Source: Acinetobacter venetianus RAG-1 = CIP 110063 (GTDB lineage Bacteria; Pseudomonadota; Gammaproteobacteria; Pseudomonadales; Moraxellaceae). Taken from it: a stretch of DNA of 64,000 bases. The position numbers and the translations under genes were made by a program. Within the stretch, counting starts at the first letter, position 1; each line of letters begins with the position of its first letter. Below, piece by piece: positions 1 through 8,700 of the stretch. The DNA is taken from assembly GCF_000368585.1 (NCBI RefSeq), contig NZ_KB849558.1:910722-974721 (forward strand), written 5' to 3'. A model generated the notes under the pieces. The model searched no databases, was not told where the DNA came from, and saw only the letters and a list, made by a program, of their open reading frames with translations.

Positions 1-280
1 AGACTTTGACGAAGCGATCAAAATCGCAAATGAAACCATTTATGGTTTAGGTGCAGGTGTCTGGTCACGTTCAGCACATATTTCATATCGTGCAGGCCGT
101 GCAATTGAAGCTGGTCGTGTTTGGACTAACTGCTATCACATTTATCCAGCACATGCAGCTTTTGGTGGATACAAAAAGTCAGGTATTGGTCGTGAAAACC
201 ATCGTATGATGTTAGATCATTATCAACAAACTAAAAATCTTTTAGTAAGTTATTCAACTAAACCAGCAGGTTTTTTCTAA
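1..280 (+). CDS. NAD-dependent aldehyde dehydrogenase, C-terminal fragment
   Basis: The gene enters from the left edge; the frame starts at base 2 and stops at 278-280, leaving 93 residues. The visible end carries the typical ALDH C-terminus: [13 protein letters not shown], then GRVWTN, then [12 protein letters not shown], and a final PAGFF. The GGYKxSGxGRE stretch belongs to the ALDH superfamily and the ending resembles acetaldehyde dehydrogenases of the ExaC/AldB/AcoD type, which oxidise aldehydes to acids in the cytoplasm. The catalytic Cys and Glu lie outside the window, so substrate class is inferred from the tail only. A hairpin terminator follows about 25 bases after the stop. Confidence 0.9.
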   Translation, partial: DFDEAIKIANETIYGLGAGVWSRSAHISYRAGRAIEAGRVWTNCYHIYPAHAAFGGYKKSGIGRENHRMMLDHYQQTKNLLVSYSTKPAGFF

Positions 281-303
281 TACCTACCATAAATTTATTA
301 TTA

Positions 304-336
304 AAAAAGGTCAGTTAAAATGAACTGGCCTTTTTA
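304..336 (+). terminator. Rho-independent terminator after the aldehyde dehydrogenase gene
   Basis: An A-rich run leads into GGTCAGTT, a short loop, AACTGGCC and TTTTT. The stem is 8 bp with one T-G wobble and the U-run follows directly. Confidence 0.85.
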
Positions 337-581
337 TATAGTGAAAATGGCCCACTGTATTTAGAGTAATAATCTTTTTAATATTATTAACTTAATAGTT
401 CTACATCTCTACAAACATGCTTTTTTTATTTCATTCGAAAAATTATTTCCCCCATTAATCCGAAATGTATCAAATGGTATATTTTTGTTGACATGTATAA
501 TAATTAGTCTATTTTAGATAAATAACATCACGTCAAATAATTAAATTTTTAGCTAATGGATAGCAATATAGGGAAATTATA
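337..581. other. A+T-rich intergenic region upstream of filA
   Basis: No reading frame of note in this stretch. It holds the likely filA promoter: TTGACA at 488-493 followed after 16 bases by TATTTT (510-515). A perfect TATAAT at 496-501 is an alternative -10 but lacks a good -35. An AGGGA ribosome site sits just before the ATG at 582. Confidence 0.4.
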
Positions 582-2027
582 ATGTATTTACCAAGGATTC
601 CTTCGAAATCAGCTTTTTTTTTACTTTTATTAAATTCAACATTAGTCCAAGCTAACTCATTACAAATCATGGATGACGCACAATTATCAAATGTTACTGG
701 TCAATCGTTATTAACTCTTTCTTATATTTCGCCAAATGACTCTAATAATTTAGAAGCAAAAAGATTAAATGGTAATCAAAATATTGGTTTTTATAAACTA
801 GGTATGGAAGCTGATATTGACTTAAATGCAAATATTAGAAGATTGCAACTAGGTTGTGGGGGCGTTAATGGTATTGGTTGTGATATTGACATTGATTATT
901 TGAGCTTAAGTGGTGTAGCGGAAACAAGTACTGAGCGTGCGAGTTCTAGTGCAAAAATAACAAACCCTTTCATTGAATTTGCAATAAGAAACCCAAATAC
1001 TTCATCTACTCGGGAAGTTGTTGGGTTAAGACTAAGTGCAGAAAAAGTATTAGGTTTATTAACACTAGGAACACAGAACTCTGCTCAAGCAAATGGAATA
1101 AATTCATTTTCAGGATATATGAAAGTTCAATCTGGAATTGGAACAACAGCAGAAGAACAAAGTAAAGTCAAAGGTTATGCGAATACTGCTGCTCAATATA
1201 TGGATCTATCAAAATATCAAATTGATGGAAACTTAGTTGCTTTGGGTCTTGCAAATGCAGGTTTTAGAACCAATGGAGGTGGTTTTAATATACCTGAAAT
1301 GAATAATTTACCTTTTGAAACTCAGCAAATTGTTGTTGTAGGAAATAGACAAAAAGCTGTCAGTTTATCTGCCTCTGTAGATATACCTACTATTTATTTA
1401 GGCTCAGGAAGTAATTATCCCTCAGGAGGTAGAACGACCTCAAACTCAAATGGGACGACAACAGGTGTTTATACAGCAGGTAACCCAGTAAATGCTTATA
1501 TTACAAGCTGTGAAAATACCACCATTCTACCTACATGTATTATTGCTCCGAATGGTCGGGAATTTTCCAATATTAGTATGACTGGTACAGTTGGTGGCGC
1601 TACAGCTACTGTAAACCTTCAAGAGTCACTTGGTTTTATTCATAGATTAGAAATTAACTCTGCTGCGTCATTGAGCTTACAAGCAATCAATATTCTTTGG
1701 CCTGGTTCAGCTGCAGATAATATTACTCAACCTGGATGGTGGCTTGCATTTCAAGATCCTGTAAATATTGGTAGAGTTGAGCCAACAAATAGACTAAGCA
1801 TTGAACCTCTTTTAGGACAGTTTGCAGCTAGGGCATCAACTTATTTACAACAAAATCCAGCAACTACTAATGATTTATTAGGTGTGTTGACTGGTACTGG
1901 CCTCGATGTAAACTTAGGGAATGTTGATTTATCTACAGCCCCACCATTACAAATGAATTTAGTAGACCTACAATTAAATGGGCAAAATTTTGCTCCAAAC
2001 TGTTACGGAAATCTAAATTTTTGTTAA
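582..2027 (+). CDS. filA: FilA-like exported surface/pilus-associated protein
   Basis: 481 residues with a Sec signal peptide at 1-24 (hydrophobic FFLLLL core, cleavage near VQA/NS). The mature N-terminus has the MDDAQLSNVTGQ pattern, followed by LSY, GFYKLGMEAD and a two-Cys LGCGGVNGIGCDIDID segment. I recognise these from the FilA family of Acinetobacter, normally first gene of a filABCDEF pilus-like cluster. The rest is beta-rich and Asn/Ser/Thr-rich with no catalytic motif; more Cys near residues 307-315 and at the end suggest disulfides formed in the periplasm or outside. No other fil gene is adjacent, so this is an orphan copy. The family is a memory-based call and its role in a fibre is inference. 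Confidence 0.65.
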   Translation: MYLPRIPSKSAFFLLLLNSTLVQANSLQIMDDAQLSNVTGQSLLTLSYISPNDSNNLEAKRLNGNQNIGFYKLGMEADIDLNANIRRLQLGCGGVNGIGCDIDIDYLSLSGVAETSTERASSSAKITNPFIEFAIRNPNTSSTREVVGLRLSAEKVLGLLTLGTQNSAQANGINSFSGYMKVQSGIGTTAEEQSKVKGYANTAAQYMDLSKYQIDGNLVALGLANAGFRTNGGGFNIPEMNNLPFETQQIVVVGNRQKAVSLSASVDIPTIYLGSGSNYPSGGRTTSNSNGTTTGVYTAGNPVNAYITSCENTTILPTCIIAPNGREFSNISMTGTVGGATATVNLQESLGFIHRLEINSAASLSLQAINILWPGSAADNITQPGWWLAFQDPVNIGRVEPTNRLSIEPLLGQFAARASTYLQQNPATTNDLLGVLTGTGLDVNLGNVDLSTAPPLQMNLVDLQLNGQNFAPNCYGNLNFC

Positions 2028-2040
2028 TCTCTAAAATAGT

Positions 2041-2068
2041 AAAAGCCCAACACTAAGTTGAGCTTTTT
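2041..2068. terminator. Terminator between convergent filA and hchA
   Basis: AAAAGC-c-CAAC, a short loop and GTTG-a-GCTTTTT form a stem with one internal mismatch and a U-run on the plus strand. The A-run on the other side may let it serve hchA as well. Confidence 0.75.
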
Positions 2069-2083
2069 ACTATGTAGTATTCA

Positions 2084-2956
2084 TTAAAGATTTGGATCAG
2101 CCAATAACGTTGTTGCAGCAAGCTTACCTAAATTATTGGACGCTAGCGGACTATCTCCCGTTAAAAGCTTTCGATCTTTATGTACCTGACCTGTAATCCC
2201 TTTATTCAAAATCTCGACGCCTAACTTTTCAAGGTTTTCACCAACTAACCAAGGAAGCTGTCCTGGCATATAACCAATATCAATGTTTGCCCCTTTATCT
2301 AAAGCATCAGGGAATACACAAACCTGATAATCTTTGAAGATAAAATCCTCTGGTGCTTCACCTAGAGCAGCGGCGAGTAAAGATGCAGGACCATGACACA
2401 AAGTAATCACATATTTATCATGATCCATTGCCCACTTTAATAACGCTTTTACTTCTGTGCTATGTGGTATTTTTGCCAGTACACCATGACCTCCGGGGAT
2501 AAATACGCCTGCATATGGCGAATCAACACTTAATGCATTTTCTAAAATATCAGCAAGTTTAAGCGGTGCTTTTAATTGCTTTTCATACTTTTTATAAGTA
2601 TCCAAAACAACTTGCTCTTCATTTGGCATTGCCCACATTTCTAGTTTTACAGGATTTCCAGAAAGTGTAGCAATATCAAATTCAAAACCTGCGTTATCTA
2701 GATGAAACATTGGCAATAACATTTCTACAGGATGATTTCCTGTTGAAAAGAATTTCTCATTTTGCATCAAGATATAACGTTCATCCGTTGCAATCATTAA
2801 GATTTTTTTATCGCCTTTATATGGGGTAGGATAAGTTGTGCCGTCATAATCTGTTTTGGCTGAAGTATATTGACTGAGTGAATATGGAGATGGAAAAAAA
2901 GCATTATCTTCAGCAAGATCTGGAGTTGGATTACGATCATCTAAATTTGTAGTCAT
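2084..2956 (-). CDS. hchA: HchA (Hsp31) glyoxalase III / protein deglycase
   Basis: 290 residues from the chosen start, close to the 283 of E. coli Hsp31. It is a DJ-1/PfpI-fold protein: nucleophile-elbow Cys187 in LCHGPA with His188 next to it, Asp217 in FPDALD completing the triad, and His75/Glu78 in HPVEM at the metal-binding and active-site positions. The family turns methylglyoxal into lactate without cofactor and acts as holdase or deglycase in the cytoplasm. I chose the ATG at 2956 because GAGGAA lies eight bases upstream; an ATG at 2974 would add six residues without a good ribosome site. It lies downstream of an AraC regulator and a quinone oxidoreductase, with candidate AraC operators just upstream, suggesting a reactive-carbonyl response. 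Confidence 0.9.
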   Translation of the reverse strand: MTTNLDDRNPTPDLAEDNAFFPSPYSLSQYTSAKTDYDGTTYPTPYKGDKKILMIATDERYILMQNEKFFSTGNHPVEMLLPMFHLDNAGFEFDIATLSGNPVKLEMWAMPNEEQVVLDTYKKYEKQLKAPLKLADILENALSVDSPYAGVFIPGGHGVLAKIPHSTEVKALLKWAMDHDKYVITLCHGPASLLAAALGEAPEDFIFKDYQVCVFPDALDKGANIDIGYMPGQLPWLVGENLEKLGVEILNKGITGQVHKDRKLLTGDSPLASNNLGKLAATTLLADPNL

Positions 2957-3027
2957 TTTGAGATTCCTCATCATATGTTTTGTTTAATAAACACATACTG
3001 CTTAAAGGCTTCGCCATGCTCAAGTTT

Positions 3028-3065
3028 TGAATATAAACAGGCATGGAATGAACATAATTAGGCAT
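3028..3065. promoter_or_regulatory. Candidate AraC-type direct-repeat operator upstream of hchA
   Basis: Two 17-base copies, TGAATATAAACAGGCAT (3028-3044) and TGAACATAATTAGGCAT (3049-3065), agree at 14 of 17 positions. They start 21 bases apart, two helical turns, as expected for an AraC-family activator bound to one DNA face. On the minus strand they lie directly upstream of a TTGAGC hexamer (about 3018-3023) that could be the hchA -35. The second copy shares AATTAGGCATAAA with the region upstream of the araC gene. Ownership by the neighbouring regulator is inference. Confidence 0.5.
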
Positions 3066-3068
3066 AAA

Positions 3069-4073
3069 CTAAGATTTAAGTTCTAATACCACTTTACCAA
3101 TATGCTGGCTGCTCTCAAGGCACTGATGTGCATGAGCAACGTCTTCAAAAGCAAATGTTTTATAAATAATTGGTTTACATTGCCCTGCTTCGATTAATGG
3201 CCAAACAAATTGCTCAAGCTCTCGAGTAATTTTTGCTTTTTCATCATTTGTTCTGGCTCGCATGGTCGATCCTGTCACGACAGCTCGTTTCAACATTAAC
3301 TCTTGAATATCAAAACCATCTACTTTTCGACCGCCCATAAAGCCAATAATGACCAATCGACCATCACGTTTTAACAATCGCAAGTTCTGATTGAAATAGG
3401 CTGCTCCAATGATATCGAGAATGACATCAACCCCTTTTCCATCAGTTAATGCTAAAACTTCCTTTTCAAAATCTTGGGTTTTGTAATTGATAACATTTGA
3501 CATGGAGGCCAGTTTTTCGACTTTATCGTCATGTCCAACTGTAGAATAAGATTGAATACCCATCGCATGGCATAGACTAATTGCTGTTGAGCCAATTCCA
3601 CTTGCTCCACCATGAATAAGCACTGTTTCATTCTTTTTTAAATGACCAATCTGAAATAAATTTGCCCAAACTGTAAAATAAGTTTCTGGAATAGCGGCTG
3701 CTTCTACAAAACTTAAATTTTTGGGCATTGTTAAGGTTTGATTAGCGGGTACTGCACAATATTCTGCATAACCACCGCCATTGGTAAGTGCACAGACTTT
3801 GTCACCGACTTTAAATTTTTCTACTTTCGAACCAACTTCGACAATAACACCTGCAACTTCTAAACCGGGAATTAAAGTTACGCCTTTAGGCATTGGGTAA
3901 AGTCCTTGCCGCTGTAAAATATCTGGTCGATTTATACCCGTTGCATAAACTTCAATTAATACTTCATCTTCTTTAATCTCAGGTTTCTCACCCTGTACAA
4001 CTTTTAGAACTTCAGGACCGCCTGCTTCAGTAATTTCGATATATTTCATTTGTTCTCTACTATTCTGATTCAT
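3069..4073 (-). CDS. NAD(P)H-quinone oxidoreductase, PIG3-type zinc-independent MDR
   Basis: 334 residues of the medium-chain dehydrogenase/reductase superfamily. The N-terminal GroES-like part has NRPDILQRQGLYP and GLEVAG, typical of quinone oxidoreductases; the Rossmann part has a GGASGIGS nucleotide-binding turn (about 154-161). Zinc ligands of alcohol dehydrogenases are absent. PIG3-like enzymes reduce quinones or enones with NADPH. The start at 4073 has AAGGA inside the end of the upstream araC gene, suggesting coupling; an ATG at 4049 (MKYIEITE) matches the usual family start equally well. It sits 7 bases after araC and about 110 bases before hchA, supporting a role in electrophile detoxification. 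The natural substrate cannot be read from the sequence. Confidence 0.85.
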   Translation of the reverse strand: MNQNSREQMKYIEITEAGGPEVLKVVQGEKPEIKEDEVLIEVYATGINRPDILQRQGLYPMPKGVTLIPGLEVAGVIVEVGSKVEKFKVGDKVCALTNGGGYAEYCAVPANQTLTMPKNLSFVEAAAIPETYFTVWANLFQIGHLKKNETVLIHGGASGIGSTAISLCHAMGIQSYSTVGHDDKVEKLASMSNVINYKTQDFEKEVLALTDGKGVDVILDIIGAAYFNQNLRLLKRDGRLVIIGFMGGRKVDGFDIQELMLKRAVVTGSTMRARTNDEKAKITRELEQFVWPLIEAGQCKPIIYKTFAFEDVAHAHQCLESSQHIGKVVLELKS

Positions 4074-4080
4074 GATTTAC

Positions 4081-4956
4081 TCATTCCTTATCTATATTTA
4101 CTTCAGCCTGATTAGGAGGAAAACCAAACTGCTTTTTAAACTCTCGACTAAATTGAGAAGAACTTTGATAACCAACAGCATAAGCCGCTTGGGCAACACT
4201 TTGGTCCGCGTTTTGCAACAATTGTTTTGCCTTATGCAACCGAACAACTTTTAAATATTGTAATGGTGAATGTTGAGTAACTTGTTTAAATGCTTTGTGA
4301 AAGGCAGATGTACTCATATTTGCTTGTTCAGCAAGCATTTCAACTGTCAATTTTTCAGTAAAATGATGTTGAATATATTCACAAATCTTATAAATAGGCC
4401 TTAGATTTCCCTGTACAACAAGCCCCTTTAAAGCATCTGCCCCAGAGTGTTGAATAACTCGGTATAACAGCTCACGCTTAATTTGATCTCCGAGAATTAA
4501 TATGTCTTGTTCAGAAGTTAAGGTGTTTAATAGTCTCAAAAGCACAGATGAAATTGTTTCATCGTATTGAATGACACTCATCCCAGTTGTGAGTGGGGTA
4601 AATTGATAATTCTCAAAATAAGTTTTGGCAAGCAATTCATTCACGGTATCGGCATCTAACTTCATGCTAACAGCAATCATCGGCTGTTCTGAACTTGCAA
4701 TCGTGTCACAATCAAATGGCATTGAAACAGATACGATTAAGCATTCACCTTGTCCAAATGAATAAGTTTCTTTTGCTATATATCCGCGCTTTTTACCTTG
4801 TAAAACGAAAACAAGCGTTGGTTCTTGCAATACCGAAATTGGAGGTGTGTTGTGATCTACGCGCATCAGCGTAATACCATCAATCGCTGTGGCAAAGAAA
4901 CCTTCTTTACGGACCAGTTTAAGGAATAAAGAAATAAGCTGTTGTTGATTCATCAT
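4081..4956 (-). CDS. AraC family transcriptional regulator
   Basis: 291 residues from the chosen start. The N-terminal two thirds form a cupin-like effector domain with VFVLQGKKRGYI and a later LILGDQIKRELLYR helix, as in the AraC_N (PF06719) group. The C-terminal hundred residues hold two helix-turn-helix units: MSTSAFHKAFKQVTQHSPLQ and then AAYAVGYQSSSQFSREFKKQ followed by FGFPP, the standard AraC/XylS signature. The open frame reaches 5007, but the added N-terminus (MFYYLIIKIKFQ) is unlike the family, so MMNQQQ at 4956 is preferred. It is followed by the quinone oxidoreductase and hchA genes, which it probably controls together with itself. Confidence 0.88.
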   Translation of the reverse strand: MMNQQQLISLFLKLVRKEGFFATAIDGITLMRVDHNTPPISVLQEPTLVFVLQGKKRGYIAKETYSFGQGECLIVSVSMPFDCDTIASSEQPMIAVSMKLDADTVNELLAKTYFENYQFTPLTTGMSVIQYDETISSVLLRLLNTLTSEQDILILGDQIKRELLYRVIQHSGADALKGLVVQGNLRPIYKICEYIQHHFTEKLTVEMLAEQANMSTSAFHKAFKQVTQHSPLQYLKVVRLHKAKQLLQNADQSVAQAAYAVGYQSSSQFSREFKKQFGFPPNQAEVNIDKE

Positions 4957-5006
4957 AGGTAATCTGATGATTTGGAATTTGATTTTTATTATTAAATAGT
5001 AAAACA

Positions 5007-5058
5007 ATGGAAACTGTTAGTTTTATGCAGAATTAGGCATAAAACTAACAGTTTCCAT
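5007..5058. repeat. Perfect 22-bp inverted repeat between gntR and araC
   Basis: Arms at 5007-5028 and 5037-5058 are exact reverse complements, with an 8-base loop. The right side contains AATTAGGCATAAA, also found in the operator upstream of hchA. It lies 31 bases after the gntR stop and upstream of araC, so it may end the urea operon transcript, bind the AraC regulator, or both. Neither side has a proper U-run. Confidence 0.7.
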
Positions 5059-5089
5059 GATAATAAATCTTTTTTAATATTCGAAAAGT

Positions 5090-5782
5090 TTAATAAAACT
5101 GACTCGAATCTAACATCTGCAAGGTAATTTTTTTCACTTCATCACGACTTTGCATGATGTGCGCTTCAATTGCATTGATCGCTTCATCAACTTTTCGATT
5201 AAAGATAAAACCTAAAATTTTTTGATGCTCTTGATAAGTTGCCTCAACACGATAATCTTTGGAAAAATCTAAGCGACGAATGATACGAATGCGTTCACTC
5301 AAGTCTCGATGAATCCGTGCCATTTCATTATTTCCAGAAGCACGAACTAAAGCACAATGAAAATCTTCATCTTGCTGAGAAAGTTGCTTGATATCTTTCA
5401 AATATTGGCTTGGTTCAACCATCCAAAAATCTTTTAAAACAGACAGTTCAACCGAGTTTTGATGATCGATATAACAAAGTTTTCGAATGGCATCTTTTTC
5501 TAACACAATCCGCACATCATAAAGCTCTTCGTAATAACGAAAATTCAGCGGTCGGATTTGCCAACCGCTGCGAAAACTCACATCAACATAGCCTTCTTGT
5601 TGCAAACGATACAATGCTTGTCGGATTGGGGTGCGACTCACATCGTAGGCTTTTGCAACTTCAGACTCAGTAAAGCGTTCACCGGGCATCAATTTGAAAT
5701 CGAAGATATCATTCTTGATGCGTTGGTAAACCAGCTCAGACAAACTGTCTGAGCCTTTAGTTGTTATTTTTGTCTCTTTCAT
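5090..5782 (-). CDS. GntR family (FadR/FCD) regulator of the urea operon
   Basis: 230 residues. An N-terminal winged helix (SELVYQRIKNDIFDFKLMPG, then EVAKAYDVSRTPIRQALYRL, then GYVDV) is followed by an all-helical FCD ligand domain with the metal-type pattern DVRIVLEKDAIR, DEDFHCALVRASGN and EHQKILGFI. The ATG at 5782 is preferred; a GTG at 5788 abuts the stop of the urea carboxylase gene and would add two residues. As last gene of the operon it is probably an autoregulating repressor answering to urea, allophanate or another pathway compound. The matching palindrome lies at 11256-11267. Ligand identity is inference. Confidence 0.88.
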   Translation of the reverse strand: MKETKITTKGSDSLSELVYQRIKNDIFDFKLMPGERFTESEVAKAYDVSRTPIRQALYRLQQEGYVDVSFRSGWQIRPLNFRYYEELYDVRIVLEKDAIRKLCYIDHQNSVELSVLKDFWMVEPSQYLKDIKQLSQQDEDFHCALVRASGNNEMARIHRDLSERIRIIRRLDFSKDYRVEATYQEHQKILGFIFNRKVDEAINAIEAHIMQSRDEVKKITLQMLDSSQFY

Positions 5783-5788
5783 TGGCAC

Positions 5789-8700
5789 CTATTCCATATA
5801 CACCAACGGTTCACCGCTGTGAACAGTTTGCCCTGCGCGACAAATAATTGCCTTCACTATGCCATCTTCCTCAGCATACACAGGGAGTTCCATTTTCATT
5901 GCTTCAATAATAGCAACAGTTTCACCTTTTTTAACCTCTTGCCCACTTTCTACAAAAATTTTCCAGATATTGCCTGTCATAGAAGCATTAAGTGAAGAAA
6001 GATGGCTATAGTCCACGTCATTTGGAAGCTCTATTTGCTCCTCGGCTTGAGTAGAAAACTCTTCTTTCCAACGACTGACTTCTGTTGTAAATGCGTGTTG
6101 TTGCTTCTCTTTAAATGCCGCAATACTCTCTGCTTCATTTTCCAAGAATTTTACATAATCGGCATAATCAAACTCAGTCTCCTCAATTTTGATTTCAGCA
6201 CGACCATTTTCAAAGTCTGCACGCCATTGATTCAACTCATCCTCAGTGACTGGGAAATATTTAATTTGGTCAAAGAATTTTAAAAACCATTGTTTGTCAC
6301 CAAACTGTTTATTTTTCTTAAACTTATTCCAAATTGGCAAAGTACGTCCCACCAATTGATAACCACCCGGTGAGTCCATACCGTAAATACACATGTACAT
6401 CCCACCAATACCTACAGTGCCTTCAGCCGTAAAAGTACGCGCAGGATTGTATTTTGAGCTCAATAAACGATGGCGTGGATCGATTGGTACAGCACATGGT
6501 GCAGTTAAATACACATCGCCTAAACCCAAAATTAAATAATTGGCATCAAAGATAATATCTTTGACTTCATCACGATGTGCTAAACCATTAATGCGTTGGA
6601 TGAAATCGACGTTATTTGGCAACCAAGGCGCTTTGGCACATACGCTTTCTTGATAACGTTCAACAGCACCCAATGTCGCACTATCTTCAAATGCCATAGG
6701 TAAATGTACGATACGAGATGGAATTTTAAGGTTACTCAAATCACCCATTTCTGCTTCAAGCTGAAGAAGTTTGCTAATTAAATCTGCTTGTGGAATCACG
6801 AGACCATCATATTTGATTTGTAGTGAACGCACACCCGGAGACAGTTCCAATACCCCTGCAATATCTGCATCACGAATCATTTGAATCAATTGATGTACCC
6901 GTAAACGCAATGCTAAATCTAGAACATTTTCACCATATTCAAGCAAGATATAACTATCACCTGCTTGGCGATACACGGTTTTCGGAGAAACGTCTGTTTC
7001 ATCACGTTGCGCTAAAATGGTTGTACTGACATTTTCAGTGGGTTCAATAATTTCAGCAGCATTTTCAGCATTTGCAAAGTTTTCAATATTGGCTTTTTGT
7101 TTAAGCTCAAGCGCATTTGCTTGCTCAACTGACATCGGATAAAAACGAATTTTATCATCTGCTTTGAGCTGTCCAACTTTCCACAGTTCTGCTTTAGCAA
7201 TAGTGACTGGGCAAACGAAACCACCTAAGCTTGGACCATCTTTTGCCAAAATGACTGGAAAATCCCCAGTAAAGTTGATCGCACCAATGGCATATTCACA
7301 GTCATGCACATTGGATGGATGTAGACCTGCCTCACCGCCATTTTCCCGAGCCCAGCTTGGTGTAGGGCCAGAAAGACGGACACCTAAACGGTTTGAGTTA
7401 AAATGTACTGTCCATTCAGATGCAAAAAATTCTTCTATATATTCAGGTTTAAAGAAATCAGGTGCGCCGTGCGGTCCATATAAAACACCGATTTCCCATT
7501 CATTGCCATATTCAGGAATTAAATCAGTCGATAATGCTTGCGGTGTATCAATTGCAACAGGTAGCTCAACACTAGCGAATGCAGGATCAACTAACTTGAT
7601 CATGTCACCTACTCGTAACGTACGTCCTGCATGACCACCAAAATTACCCAGTGCAAATGTTGAACGACTACCTAAATACAATGGAACATCTAAACCATCA
7701 CGTACAGCTAAGTAGGTACGACAACCAGATTCAACTTGTCCAATTTTTAAAGTTTGGCCTGCTTTAACTGTAATGGGTTGCCAAAAATCAATTTCAGTTT
7801 CATCCAGCAATACCTTACAGCTTGCGCCCGTGAGTGCAATCGTTGTATTTGCGTGAAACTTTAAAGTTGGCCCGACAAGTGTAAATTCAAAACCTGCGGC
7901 TTTTGCATCATTACCTACAATTCGATTGGCAAGCTGAAATGCATAATCATCCATTGGCCCTGATGGCGGCACGCCAATATCCCAATATCCTGTACGACCC
8001 GGATAATCTTGGATCGAACTCAAAGTACCTGCTTGTACGACTTCAATCACATTCGGTGCATAGTTAAAATCATCGAGCATCCGTGTCCAGATTTGCATAC
8101 TTTCAAAACGCTCATCCGACACAATGGCACGTGCATAATCTAAGTTGGTACTGATGCCATTTAAGCGAGTTTCAGCCAATACTGTTTTTAACTTTTCAAT
8201 TGCAGCTGCACGATCATCTGCATGGACAATAATTTTGGCGATCATCGGATCAAAATATTGCGATATTTCTGTTCCTGTTTTCACCCATGTATCAACACGA
8301 ATATCTTCAGGGAATGCAACTTCGGTCAAAACACCCGGACTTGGCTGGAAGTTTTTCGCTGGATCTTCAGCATAAACACGAACTTCGATTGCAGCACCTT
8401 TGGGTTGGATATGACTTAAGGTCGCCCAATCCAATTCATCGCCAGCAGCAACTTTAAGCATGCATTCGATTAAATCTAAGCCTGTCACCATTTCAGTCAC
8501 AGGGTGTTCAACTTGTAAACGTGTATTTACTTCCAGAAAATAGAATTCATCACGTTTGGCATCATAAATGAACTCAACTGTACCCGCGCTGCGGTAGTTT
8601 ACAGATTGTCCGAGTTCCACCGCCGCCTGATGCAATTTTTTGCGGGTGGCTTCTGGTAGATTTGCAGCAGGTGTTTCTTCGACTATTTTTTGGTTACGTC

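Noticed and set aside
4072..4254. 60-codon plus-strand ORF over the araC 3' end
   Set aside because: Antisense to the conserved second helix-turn-helix of the AraC protein.
4957..5007. N-terminal extension of the AraC regulator
   Set aside because: The added residues are hydrophobic and unlike the family, and the codons lie beside the 22-bp palindrome, which is better kept as promoter DNA.
7164..7634. 156-codon open frame antisense to urea carboxylase
   Set aside because: Shadow frame of a conserved domain; no start signals and no recognisable motif.
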